This document shows positions 35,850 through 44,060 of a DNA stretch of 64,000 nucleotides, piece after piece (within the stretch, counting starts at the first letter, position 1; every line of letters begins with the position of its first letter). The stretch is from [Scytonema hofmanni] UTEX 2349 (GTDB lineage: Bacteria; Cyanobacteriota; Cyanobacteriia; Cyanobacteriales; Nostocaceae). Location: NCBI RefSeq assembly GCF_000582685.1, contig NZ_KK073768.1:5331924-5395923 (forward strand). Direction: 5' to 3'. The translations under genes and the position numbers were made by a program. The notes beneath the pieces were generated by a model. That model saw only the letters and a program-made list of their open reading frames with translations, did no database searches and was not told where the DNA came from.

Positions 35850-36221
35850 TACCATTTCATACACAATGTAGAGACGTAGCACTGCTACGTCTGTTGGTTT
35901 CAGGTAGAGACGTTCGGCTATATTGTAGAGACGTTCGGCTATATTGTAGAGACGTTCCGGCGGAACGTCTTTACATTGCAAGTAATTTATTTTTTCGCAT
36001 CTATCTCAAGGTATAAAATACTATTTTCTTTAGATAAGTATTTTCTAATCCAACTAGCTTCCAATAGCGGTATAGTCAAGAAAAGGCTAAGAGTTGAATT
36101 TTATTGTCGGTAACAAAAATGAAGGGCGCATACTTAAATAACTCTTGGTTTTCATTTCTTTTCCCTTGTTCCGGTAAGAGATGAGGAAAAAACTTAAACT
36201 TATTTACTAAGGAGATAAATC
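35850..36221. repeat. Hairpin repeat cluster and 5' region of small secreted protein gene
   Basis: Three dispersed hairpins or half-hairpins: 35868-35892, two direct copies of attgtagagacgttcggctat around 35902-35943, and a full hairpin at 35946-35974. An AAGGAG ribosome-binding site lies at ~36210 before the ATG at 36222. Confidence 0.7.
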
Positions 36222-36530
36222 ATGAAACGGAAAATTTCTCTTGTCATCGCTTTATTTGTATCATTTTTGTTGATGTTTAGCCCCATTGCGATCGCTGAGG
36301 AGACGAACTTTCAGATAGCTACCATATCCGAATCGGTTGAGCTAAAAGTCGTTGAAACCCCGCAAGATGCAAACAAAGCAGATTCACCATCACAAGTAGA
36401 GGTTAAAGTTCCGGCTATTGATAAACCGGGGATATCAACCAAGGCTTGCGTCATATGTCCAGATGGTGGCTGGGGACGTTGGTCGTATATAACTCAGCAC
36501 GAACAAATATGCCTACCAAATTGTAACTAA
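36222..36530 (+). CDS. Small secreted protein with four-cysteine C-terminus
   Basis: 102 residues with a clear signal peptide (MKRK, hydrophobic core, likely cut after AIA at ~25). A spacer rich in Val, Glu, Ser and Pro follows, then a distinct C-terminal ~28 residues: ACVICPDGGWGRWSY ... ICLPNC. The CX2C and CX3C pairs suggest disulfides or metal binding; the Gly/Trp-rich core resembles a mature peptide. A good ribosome-binding site supports expression. I do not recognise the family. Confidence 0.65.
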   Translation: MKRKISLVIALFVSFLLMFSPIAIAEETNFQIATISESVELKVVETPQDANKADSPSQVEVKVPAIDKPGISTKACVICPDGGWGRWSYITQHEQICLPNCN

Positions 36531-36631
36531 GATAATTCAGTCATAAATTAGGCAGAACCAGTTAAACAGTGTTTTAATAAAGCTTTTGCCTACTTAACTA
36601 TAAACAGGTAATTTGTACTAAATTTAAGGCT

Positions 36632-36848
36632 AGGACTTACGCACTCGTTACCAAAAAACAAGACTTAGATAGGTGCTTCCTCACGTCGATAGGGACGGAA
36701 ATATGTAGTCCTTGCGTAATATCATGTCCGCGCAATCATCCAGAATTCATGAAGAACCCCACCTGCCTGTGGCACCCTCCCTGCTTGCGGGGAGGGTTGG
36801 GGAGGGGTTCTTTTATTATGGCTGTTTGACCGGACATCATATAAGTCC
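36632..36848. repeat. MITE family 1 copy B, interrupted by a TA-flanked mini-element
   Basis: Reverse-complement copy of 2689-2780 with the same ends (aggacttacgcac ... agtcct). Position 36719-36842 is an insertion bounded by atatcatgtccg and cggacatcatat, with TA on both sides of the junction. Removing the insert and one TA restores the intact MITE end (gcgtaagtcct). Confidence 0.8.
36719..36842. mobile_element. Mini-element with atatcatgtccg ends (TA target)
   Basis: 124 bp. The 12-bp ends are inverted repeats with one mismatch. The interior carries a hairpin (ccctccctgcttgcggggaggg). Duplicated TA is the hallmark of the IS630/Tc1-mariner group. Another element with the same ends lies at 50855-50951; isolated ends occur near 43885, 43970 and 47762. 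Confidence 0.75.
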
Positions 36849-36981
36849 TGAAGGCGTTGCTGAATTCAAGGCATGAAAATGATTTTCCGTGATTTCAAAG
36901 AGACGTTGCACATGCTTCTTCTCTACACCAAAATTCATACATCTAATCAACAACGCCTAATTTAATTTTTATTAAGGATTG

Positions 36982-39408
36982 ATGAGAAAACAAACTAACT
37001 ATTTTTGGATTGCTGGTTTAGGGTTTTTATGCTTTCTGACTAAAATTGATTTAATTCAGGCACAAATCACGTCAGATAGGACTTTATCTACTGAGGTTTT
37101 AACCACCAATAATCTCGACTTTACTATTATTAATGGAAATAGAGTTGGAAACAATCTTTTTCATAGTTTTAGAGAATTGTCTGTACCCACAGGTGGGTCG
37201 GCTTTTTTTAGTAATGACTTGAATGTTCAAAACATTATTAGCCGGGTGACGGGTGGCTCAATCTCTAATATAGATGGCTTACTCAAAACTAACGGTTCTG
37301 CTAATCTTTTTCTGATTAACCCCAACGGCATTATTTTTGGTCAGAATGCCTCGTTAAACATTAATGGCTCTTTCTTCGTGAGTACAGCGAATAATATCAT
37401 ATTTGCTGATGGCACACAATTTAGTGCTACTAATCTCCAAACACCACCACTACTAACTGTAAGTGTTCCCATCGGTTTGCAATTTGGGCAAATTGCTCAA
37501 CCGATTCAAATTTATGGGTCTACGCTAGAACAAGTTGTGCCTGGTAATACCTTGGCTATCTTAGGTGGTGATGTATTAGTTAAAGGTGGCAGACTGATTG
37601 CACCAGGAGGACGAATTGACATAGGGAGTGTTGCCCCTAACAGTCTCGTCAGCCTGAATCCAATTTCCGAAGGCTCGGCATTTGGATATGAAGGGGTGCA
37701 GAATTTCCAAGATATTCAACTATCCCAAAGAGCTTTGATTAATACAAGTGGTGAAGGCAGTGGTGGTATTCAGTTGCGTGGCAGAGATATTGCGATCGCT
37801 GACAATTCACAAATAGCGAGGTTTACTCTGGGAAACAAACCAGGTCAACCTCTGGTAATCAAAGCATCTGAAACTGTAGAAATAAGTAACAACAGCCAGT
37901 TACTTACTGCGACTGGGCAAAACAGACCAGCGAGTGACATAGAAATTGAAACGAAACGGTTGATTGTCCGTGATGGTGCATTTATAGACGCGTCTACCTT
38001 TGGTTCGGGAGCGGGAGGGAACATAACAGTAAATGCTTCGGAATCTGTACAGTTACTGGGAAATGGATTTTATACAAGCTTAGGAACTCAGAGTCTCGGT
38101 CGCAACAATAATGCTGGGAATGCTGGAACAGTGAATATTTCCACCGGGAAATTAATTCTCCGTGATGGAGGGCGAATATTAACTAGTACCATTGGTTCAG
38201 GTAATGCAGGGACTTTGAGAATAGATGCCTCTGAATCTGTAGAAGCCAGCGGCATATCCGTACTAGATAGGAATTTACCTAGTGGTCTGCTTGCTGAGAC
38301 CACAACCAGAAGTAGCAAAGTATTCATCCCAGCGACTGGCAACGGGGGGGATTTAATAATCAACACACAACGTTTGCTTGTCCAAAACGGTGCAAGCATC
38401 TCCACTGCTGCGATTAACGGTAGTAGAGGTCAGGCAGGGAGATTAGATATAAATGCCTCGAACTCTGTAACAGTTACTGGCACCGGTATTGATGGCAATG
38501 GTCAGATTGTTCGTAGTACCTTGCTAGCTGCAAGCGATGGTTTTGGTAATGCTGGTGATTTAAGAGTTAATACTAACAAATTGACTGTCCAGGATGGGGC
38601 AGCAATTAGTGTAGCGAGTACTGGCTTTGGGAATGCTGGCAACTTAGAGATTACTTCTGGTCTGATATTGCTGGACAATCAAGGAAAACTCACGGCTAAT
38701 ACTCAAGCAGGAGAGGGAAATATCAACCTGCGCTCTCTTAATTTAATATTGCGCCGAGGCAGTGCTATCACCACCAACGCCACAGGCAATAATATCACAG
38801 GCGGCAACATCAACATTGATGCCAACAATGGTTTCATCGTCGCTGTCAAGAGTGAAAATAGCGATATCAGTGCCAACTCTGCTGATTTTCGGGGCGGAAA
38901 TGTAACTATTAATGCCACTGGTATTTTTGGTACTCAGTTCCGGAATGCAGCTACTCTAGAAAGTGAAATCACGGCTACTGGAGCAAATCCTTCCTTAAGT
39001 GGTAATGTGCAAATCAATACACCTGATCTAGACCCCACTCGTGGATTATTAAAATTATCCAGCGATCTTGTTGATCAAAGTCATTTAATTACCCAAGGTT
39101 GCCCAGCAAATCGAGGCGATGTATTTATCATCACCGGACGTGGGGGTTTACCACCTTTACCAAATGAAGCACTGCGTAGTAATCAGACTGCAACTGTCAA
39201 TTGGGTCACGCAGGGGGAGAGGAGGAGAGGGGGAGAGGAGGAGAAAATAACTAAGGTAAGTGACTCGAAGTTACCAAATCAAATTGTGCCTGCTACTGGT
39301 TGGGTAATTAACGACAACGGGGATGTGACTTTGATTGCTTCTGCTAACACTACTTTTCAAAGCTTAACTCCAACTACTTGCCCTGGAGTGAACATCGACC
39401 AAAATTAA
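36982..39408 (+). CDS. Filamentous hemagglutinin N-terminal (two-partner secretion) domain protein
   Basis: 808 residues from the ATG at 36982. A signal peptide (to ~30, cut near IQAQ) is followed by a TPS domain (~35-170: GNNLFHSFRELSVPTGGSAFF, NLFLINPNGIIFG), then a long beta-helix of repeated strands with patterns such as GNAGTVNIST and VQDGAAISVAS. The C-terminus contains a short Arg/Gly/Glu insert (GERRRGGEEEK) coded by purine repeat. It is exported by a TpsB outer-membrane partner, not encoded here. Such proteins are typical cyanobacterial surface exoproteins. Confidence 0.9.
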   Translation: MRKQTNYFWIAGLGFLCFLTKIDLIQAQITSDRTLSTEVLTTNNLDFTIINGNRVGNNLFHSFRELSVPTGGSAFFSNDLNVQNIISRVTGGSISNIDGLLKTNGSANLFLINPNGIIFGQNASLNINGSFFVSTANNIIFADGTQFSATNLQTPPLLTVSVPIGLQFGQIAQPIQIYGSTLEQVVPGNTLAILGGDVLVKGGRLIAPGGRIDIGSVAPNSLVSLNPISEGSAFGYEGVQNFQDIQLSQRALINTSGEGSGGIQLRGRDIAIADNSQIARFTLGNKPGQPLVIKASETVEISNNSQLLTATGQNRPASDIEIETKRLIVRDGAFIDASTFGSGAGGNITVNASESVQLLGNGFYTSLGTQSLGRNNNAGNAGTVNISTGKLILRDGGRILTSTIGSGNAGTLRIDASESVEASGISVLDRNLPSGLLAETTTRSSKVFIPATGNGGDLIINTQRLLVQNGASISTAAINGSRGQAGRLDINASNSVTVTGTGIDGNGQIVRSTLLAASDGFGNAGDLRVNTNKLTVQDGAAISVASTGFGNAGNLEITSGLILLDNQGKLTANTQAGEGNINLRSLNLILRRGSAITTNATGNNITGGNINIDANNGFIVAVKSENSDISANSADFRGGNVTINATGIFGTQFRNAATLESEITATGANPSLSGNVQINTPDLDPTRGLLKLSSDLVDQSHLITQGCPANRGDVFIITGRGGLPPLPNEALRSNQTATVNWVTQGERRRGGEEEKITKVSDSKLPNQIVPATGWVINDNGDVTLIASANTTFQSLTPTTCPGVNIDQN

Positions 39409-39685
39409 TTATGCGTTACCTGAAACCCTTGTAAAGACGTTCCACTGGAACGTCTCTACATGGCATCAATCTTGCGACAGAGACACTATAAGCAGATGAG
39501 CTTGTATTGTGATTAGAAGAATATTTTGAGGTATTTGACGAGAGGAGTTAGTATTTTTACTCAATAAAAACTGAATTATGGAGCAATATAGATGAAGCTT
39601 AGGCTCAGATGTCGCAAGTTTGGTCAAATAATGATTGTTAAGTACAGTAATAGATGCGATCGCTAATTTTGCAAGGAGGATTACT

Positions 39686-40198
39686 ATGGCACAAGCTCAA
39701 ATCAAAGCTCCCAACCTAACACCGCAAATATCAGATACTATAAGCGTGACGCTGCAAGTCAACGGTACAGCACACACTTTACAAATTGAACCGCGTGTCA
39801 CTCTACTTGATGCTCTACGAGAATACATTGGACTGACTGGTAGTAAAAAAGGTTGCGACCACGGACAATGTGGTGCTTGTACTGTCCTGGCTGACGGACG
39901 CAGAATTAACTCTTGTTTGTCGTTAGCCATCATGTACGATGATGTTGAAATTACCACGATTGAAGGACTGGCTAGTGGTGATGAACTTCATCCGGTACAA
40001 GCGGCATTTATCAAGCACGACGGGTTTCAGTGCGGTTATTGTACACCGGGTCAAATCATGTCCGCTGTAGCTCTTTTAACAGAAGGATGCCCAACATCGG
40101 ATGAAGGCATTAGAGAGTGTATGAGTGGGAATATTTGTCGTTGCGGTGCTTATCCTGGTATCGTCGCTGCTGTGCAAGAAGTTCGCACTTCTCAATAG
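39686..40198 (+). CDS. Molybdenum hydroxylase, 2Fe-2S subunit (YagT/PaoA-like)
   Basis: 170 residues from the ATG at 39686, which has a perfect AAGGAGGA at 39673-39680; the longer frame from 39635 lacks support. Plant-type 2Fe-2S cysteines (GCDHGQCGACTVLADG) and the second, helical-domain cluster (CGYCTPGQ ... CMSGNICRCGAY) are complete. It transfers electrons from the Mo subunit to the FAD subunit. No Tat signal is present, in contrast to the E. coli PaoA, so this complex should be cytoplasmic. A 296-bp gap with repeats precedes the next subunit gene. Confidence 0.92.
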   Translation: MAQAQIKAPNLTPQISDTISVTLQVNGTAHTLQIEPRVTLLDALREYIGLTGSKKGCDHGQCGACTVLADGRRINSCLSLAIMYDDVEITTIEGLASGDELHPVQAAFIKHDGFQCGYCTPGQIMSAVALLTEGCPTSDEGIRECMSGNICRCGAYPGIVAAVQEVRTSQ

Positions 40199-40203
40199 GA
40201 GAT

Positions 40204-40483
40204 GTCGGAGGGGGAAAGGGGAAGCGGGAAGGGGGACAAGGGGGACAAGGGGACAAGGGGGACAAGGAGAATAACTATCAATACGCTTGGTGTTAAGGCA
40301 AGAGACGCGATAAATCGCCGTCTCTACAAAGGACTGATTATTGTAAAGACGGCGATTTATCGCGTCTTTGTAATCTATGATTTTCATCAAAAAACCTTAT
40401 CCGAACCGTATTGGAATAACTCTTGACTTTTGACCATTGACTCTTGACTTTTGACTATTGACTATTGACTTTTGACCATTGAC
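40204..40483. repeat. Purine tract, 21-bp inverted repeat and STRR between Mo-hydroxylase genes
   Basis: 40204-40270 is a ggggaa/gggacaa tract. 40303-40323 and 40347-40367 are perfect 21-bp inverted copies (agacgcgataaatcgccgtc plus t), a strong hairpin. 40421-40483 is an STRR of ttgactn/ttgacca heptamers. It lies inside an operon and may affect the relative yield of subunits. Confidence 0.85.
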
Positions 40484-40494
40484 AGGAATGAAAT

Positions 40495-41478
40495 ATGAAA
40501 CCATTTGCTTACACTCGCGCTACAGAAGAAGGTGCAGCTATTCAAACGGTTGCAAGTAACACAGAAGCAAAGTTTATTGCCGGTGGAACTAACTTGCTTG
40601 ATTTGATGAAAGAAGGTGTGACGCAACCTTCACAGCTTGTTGATATTACGCGATTGCCATTAACTTTAATTGAGGTGATACCAGGTGGGGTGCGGATTGG
40701 TGCATTGGCTAAAAACAGCGATGTGGCAAATAATCAACTGATTCAAGAAAGATATCCTTTACTTTCCCAAGCTTTTCTTGCAGGTGCTTCACCACAACTG
40801 CGAAACATGGCAAGTGTGGGGGGAAATTTGCTGCAAAGAACGCGCTGCTATTATTTTACCGATATCTTGATGCCTTGTAATAAACGCCAACCCGGTTCAG
40901 GTTGTGCGGCAATTGAAGGATATAATCGGATTCACGCTATCTTGGGTGCAAGTGACAAATGTATTGCTACTCATCCTTCTGATATGTGTGTGGCATTGGC
41001 AGCGTTGGATGCTACTATCCGCATTCAAGTAGCGGACGGGATACGTACAATCCCCATAGCAGAGTTTCATGTTTTACCAGGGGAGACACCTGAAATTGAT
41101 ACGGTGTTGCAGCAAGGTGAGTTGATTGTGTCTGTTGATTTGCCTGATTCACCCTTTGCAAAGCGATCGCATTATCTCAAAGTACGCGATCGCGCTTCTT
41201 ATGCTTTTGCTTTGGTTTCCGTTGCCGCAGCTTTAGATATTGACAACGGTACCATCAAGGGGGCGCGAATTGCAATGGGTGGTGTCGCACATAAACCGTG
41301 GCGATCGCTCGAAGCTGAGAACATTCTAATTGGTGCCAAACCGAACGAAGAGACATTCAAAGCAGCAGCGGAAGTAACTCTACAAGAAGCCAAACCGCAA
41401 AAGTACAACAAATTCAAAGTTGAAATGGCGAAGCGGGCGATCGTCCGCGCACTTACTATTGTAGGAGAAATGGCATGA
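40495..41478 (+). CDS. Molybdenum hydroxylase, FAD subunit with 4Fe-4S insert (YagS/PaoB-like)
   Basis: 327 residues. The FAD-binding motif (FIAGGTNLLDLMK), the ASVGGNLLQRTRC segment and the Cys-rich insert (RCYYFTDILMPCNKRQPGSGC then DKCIATHPSDMC) match the PaoB branch that carries an extra 4Fe-4S cluster. It overlaps the Mo subunit gene by 4 bp. The complex probably oxidises aldehydes or purine-like heterocycles; the substrate cannot be stated. Confidence 0.92.
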   Translation: MKPFAYTRATEEGAAIQTVASNTEAKFIAGGTNLLDLMKEGVTQPSQLVDITRLPLTLIEVIPGGVRIGALAKNSDVANNQLIQERYPLLSQAFLAGASPQLRNMASVGGNLLQRTRCYYFTDILMPCNKRQPGSGCAAIEGYNRIHAILGASDKCIATHPSDMCVALAALDATIRIQVADGIRTIPIAEFHVLPGETPEIDTVLQQGELIVSVDLPDSPFAKRSHYLKVRDRASYAFALVSVAAALDIDNGTIKGARIAMGGVAHKPWRSLEAENILIGAKPNEETFKAAAEVTLQEAKPQKYNKFKVEMAKRAIVRALTIVGEMA

Positions 41479-43691
41479 GTACTGAAGTAGTTGGTAAACC
41501 CATAGACCGAGTTGATGGACGCTTGAAGGTGACAGGTGCAGCACATTACTCGGCTGAATTCCCGCTGGAAAATCTCGTCCACGCAGTACTAATTGGCAGT
41601 AATATTAGCCGTGGAACTATTAAAAGTATTGATGCAAGTGCAGCAGAAAAATTACCAGGGGTAATCGCCATTATCACGCATCTCAATGCGCCTAAATTGA
41701 AAGAAATGCCTTTGATCATGACAGGTGGAGCCGCAGCCGAAGTCCGCCTCCCCTTAGTAGATGGCAATATATATCACAATGGACAATATATTGGGCTTGT
41801 AGTTGCTGATACATTAGAACGTGCTACCTACGCGGCATCTTTGGTCTGTGTCGCTTACCAAGAGCAACCATTTGTAACTGAGATGGAGCGCGAAAAAGCG
41901 GTTATGCCAACCGGTCCGGTTGGCTTCAGACCAGCAGACATCGCACGGGGCAATTTAGAACAAGGTTTAGCTGAAGCTGAGGTGCGGATAGAAGAAACCT
42001 ACACCACACCCACCGAAAATCACAACCCGATAGAAACCCATGCGACAACTGCTGTGTGGTCGGGTGATAAACTCACCGTATACGATGCAACCCAGTTTAC
42101 ATTTGGTCAGCAGAAAACCTTGGCGATAGGCTTTGGCATTCCGGAAGAAAATGTACGTATCGTCTGTCATTTTATCGGTGGGGCGTTTGGCTGTAAAGGT
42201 GGTATGTGGTCGCATGTTCCCCTTACTGCTCTTGCTGCGCGTTTCGTGGAACGTCCGGTGAAGTTAGTTTTAACACGTCAACAGATGTTTACCAATGTGG
42301 GACATCGAGCGGAAACAGAGCAGCAAATTATACTGGGGGCAAAACGTGATGGGCGCTTGACGGCGATCGCTCATAAAGGCATTTCCCACAGTTGTGAAGA
42401 CGCTGTAGGTGAATTCGTCGAACCCTTCACCGTGGCAACACACTTATTATATGCTACCCAGAACTTGCAAACCTCACAGCGGGTTGTCAAGGTTAACAAA
42501 GGGCAGCCAACATTTATGCGTGCTCCTGGGGAAGCTCCGGGAACTTTTGCGTTAGAATCGGCGATGGATGAACTCGCCTACAAGTTAAATTTAGACCCCA
42601 TTGAGTTGCGGTTGCGTAATTACGCGGAAATAAATCCAGATACAAACTTGCCCTGGTCGAGCAAGTCGCTGAAGGAATGTTACCAACTCGGTGCGGAGAA
42701 ATTCGGCTGGTCGCAACGTAACCCTACACCGCGTTCGATGCAGGATGGGCGTTATTTAATTGGTATGGGCATGGCAACAGCTACCTATCCGGTGTATCGC
42801 TTTCCTGCCAGCGCTGTAGCCAAAATTATGCTTGATGGTAGCGTTGTGGTGCAAAGCAGCACCCATGAGATGGGTACGGGTACGGCAACAGTGATGGCGC
42901 AAGTTATCGCCGATGTGTTGGGTGTGTCTGTAGAGCGGGTGCGATTTGAACTCGGTGATACTAATTTCCCGAAAGCGCCCGTTTCTGGCGGTTCGGGGAC
43001 AGTTGCGTCAGTGGGTAGTGCAGTTGCCGGTGCCACAAAAGCTGCACGTGCAAAAGTACTGGATATTGCACGTGCAGATAAGCGATCGCCTCTTTACAAT
43101 ATCCCCGATACAGAAATCGCCTTTGAAGATGGACAGATATTTGTCAAAAGCGATAAAGCAAAAAGGGAAAGTTACGCAGATATATTGAAGCGGCAAAATC
43201 TCAATTTGGTGGAAGCTAACTTTGATATTCAGTTTGACGAAGAAAATAAGAAGCACTCAATGCACTCCTTTGGCGCACAATTTGTCGAGGTGCGTGTCGA
43301 TCAAGACTTAGGGGAAGTGCGTGTGAGACGGTTTGTTGGTGCTTTTGGTACCGGACGGGTACTGAATTTGAAAACAGCGCGATCGCAAATGATTGGCGGT
43401 ATTACTATGGGGTTAGGCATGGCACTATTTGAAGAAACTGTCACCGATCATAAATTTGGGCGGATTATTAACTCCAATTTGGGGGAATATCATGTCCCTG
43501 TAAACGCCGATGTTCCGGCAATTGAGGCTTATTTTGTCGAAGAAGAAGACCCCCACGTCAATGCGATCGGTGCTAAAGGTATCGGGGAAATTGGCATTAC
43601 TGGAGTAGCGGCAGCTGTGGCAAACGCTGTATATCATGCGACAGGCAAGCGCATCCGCGATTTACCAATTACGCCAGACAAGCTGCTATAA
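41475..43691 (+). CDS. Molybdenum hydroxylase, molybdopterin subunit (YagR/PaoC-like)
   Basis: 738 residues. Typical motifs: GRLKVTGAAHYSAEF, GGAFGCKGGMWSHVPL, RAPGEAPGTFALES and the C-terminal GAKGIGEIGITGVAAAVANAV, in which the Glu is the catalytic base. All these are intact. It holds the molybdenum cytosine-dinucleotide centre and the substrate site. Together with the two upstream genes it makes a complete oxidoreductase. A dedicated maturation chaperone (PaoD/XdhC type) is not seen in the window. Confidence 0.93.
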   Translation: MSTEVVGKPIDRVDGRLKVTGAAHYSAEFPLENLVHAVLIGSNISRGTIKSIDASAAEKLPGVIAIITHLNAPKLKEMPLIMTGGAAAEVRLPLVDGNIYHNGQYIGLVVADTLERATYAASLVCVAYQEQPFVTEMEREKAVMPTGPVGFRPADIARGNLEQGLAEAEVRIEETYTTPTENHNPIETHATTAVWSGDKLTVYDATQFTFGQQKTLAIGFGIPEENVRIVCHFIGGAFGCKGGMWSHVPLTALAARFVERPVKLVLTRQQMFTNVGHRAETEQQIILGAKRDGRLTAIAHKGISHSCEDAVGEFVEPFTVATHLLYATQNLQTSQRVVKVNKGQPTFMRAPGEAPGTFALESAMDELAYKLNLDPIELRLRNYAEINPDTNLPWSSKSLKECYQLGAEKFGWSQRNPTPRSMQDGRYLIGMGMATATYPVYRFPASAVAKIMLDGSVVVQSSTHEMGTGTATVMAQVIADVLGVSVERVRFELGDTNFPKAPVSGGSGTVASVGSAVAGATKAARAKVLDIARADKRSPLYNIPDTEIAFEDGQIFVKSDKAKRESYADILKRQNLNLVEANFDIQFDEENKKHSMHSFGAQFVEVRVDQDLGEVRVRRFVGAFGTGRVLNLKTARSQMIGGITMGLGMALFEETVTDHKFGRIINSNLGEYHVPVNADVPAIEAYFVEEEDPHVNAIGAKGIGEIGITGVAAAVANAVYHATGKRIRDLPITPDKLL

Positions 43692-43750
43692 AGAGGGGAA
43701 AAGGGGAAAGGAAAATCCGCCTAATTCCCACACATAGTCGTGAAAATAAA

Positions 43751-44034
43751 TGTAGAGACGTAGCACTGCTACGTCTCTAAAGGTTCTGGATAACGGATAT
43801 TTAGATTAGGTCGATGTTTCACATATATTATTGTAGAGACGTTCCGCCGGAACGTCTTTACCAGGGTTTTACAGTTTTTGATTATGGTTGATTTGCCGGA
43901 CATCATATCACATATATTGTAGAGACGTTCCGCCGGAACGTCTTTACCAGGGTTTTACGGTTAATGATATTATGTCCGTTTAATTGAGATTAATAAAAAA
44001 ATCCGAAGAGACGTAGCATTGGTACGTCTCTACA
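43751..44034. repeat. Cluster of four dispersed hairpins, two within a direct repeat
   Basis: Hairpins at ~43751-43779, 43832-43861, 43919-43948 and 44005-44033. A 45-bp direct repeat (attgtagagacgttccgcc...ggttttac) contains the middle two. Remains of the atatcatgtccg-ended mini-element lie between and after them (43895, 43968). The ORF that begins in this repeat (44019) is an artefact; the gene proper starts at 44061. Confidence 0.8.
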
Positions 44035-44060
44035 ACGTATGTAATAAGCGCGGACATGAA

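Noticed and set aside
44019..44060. Upstream extension of the TPR-CHAT gene
   Set aside because: The extra 14 codons from TTG lie within a dispersed hairpin repeat; ATG at 44061 is the plausible start.
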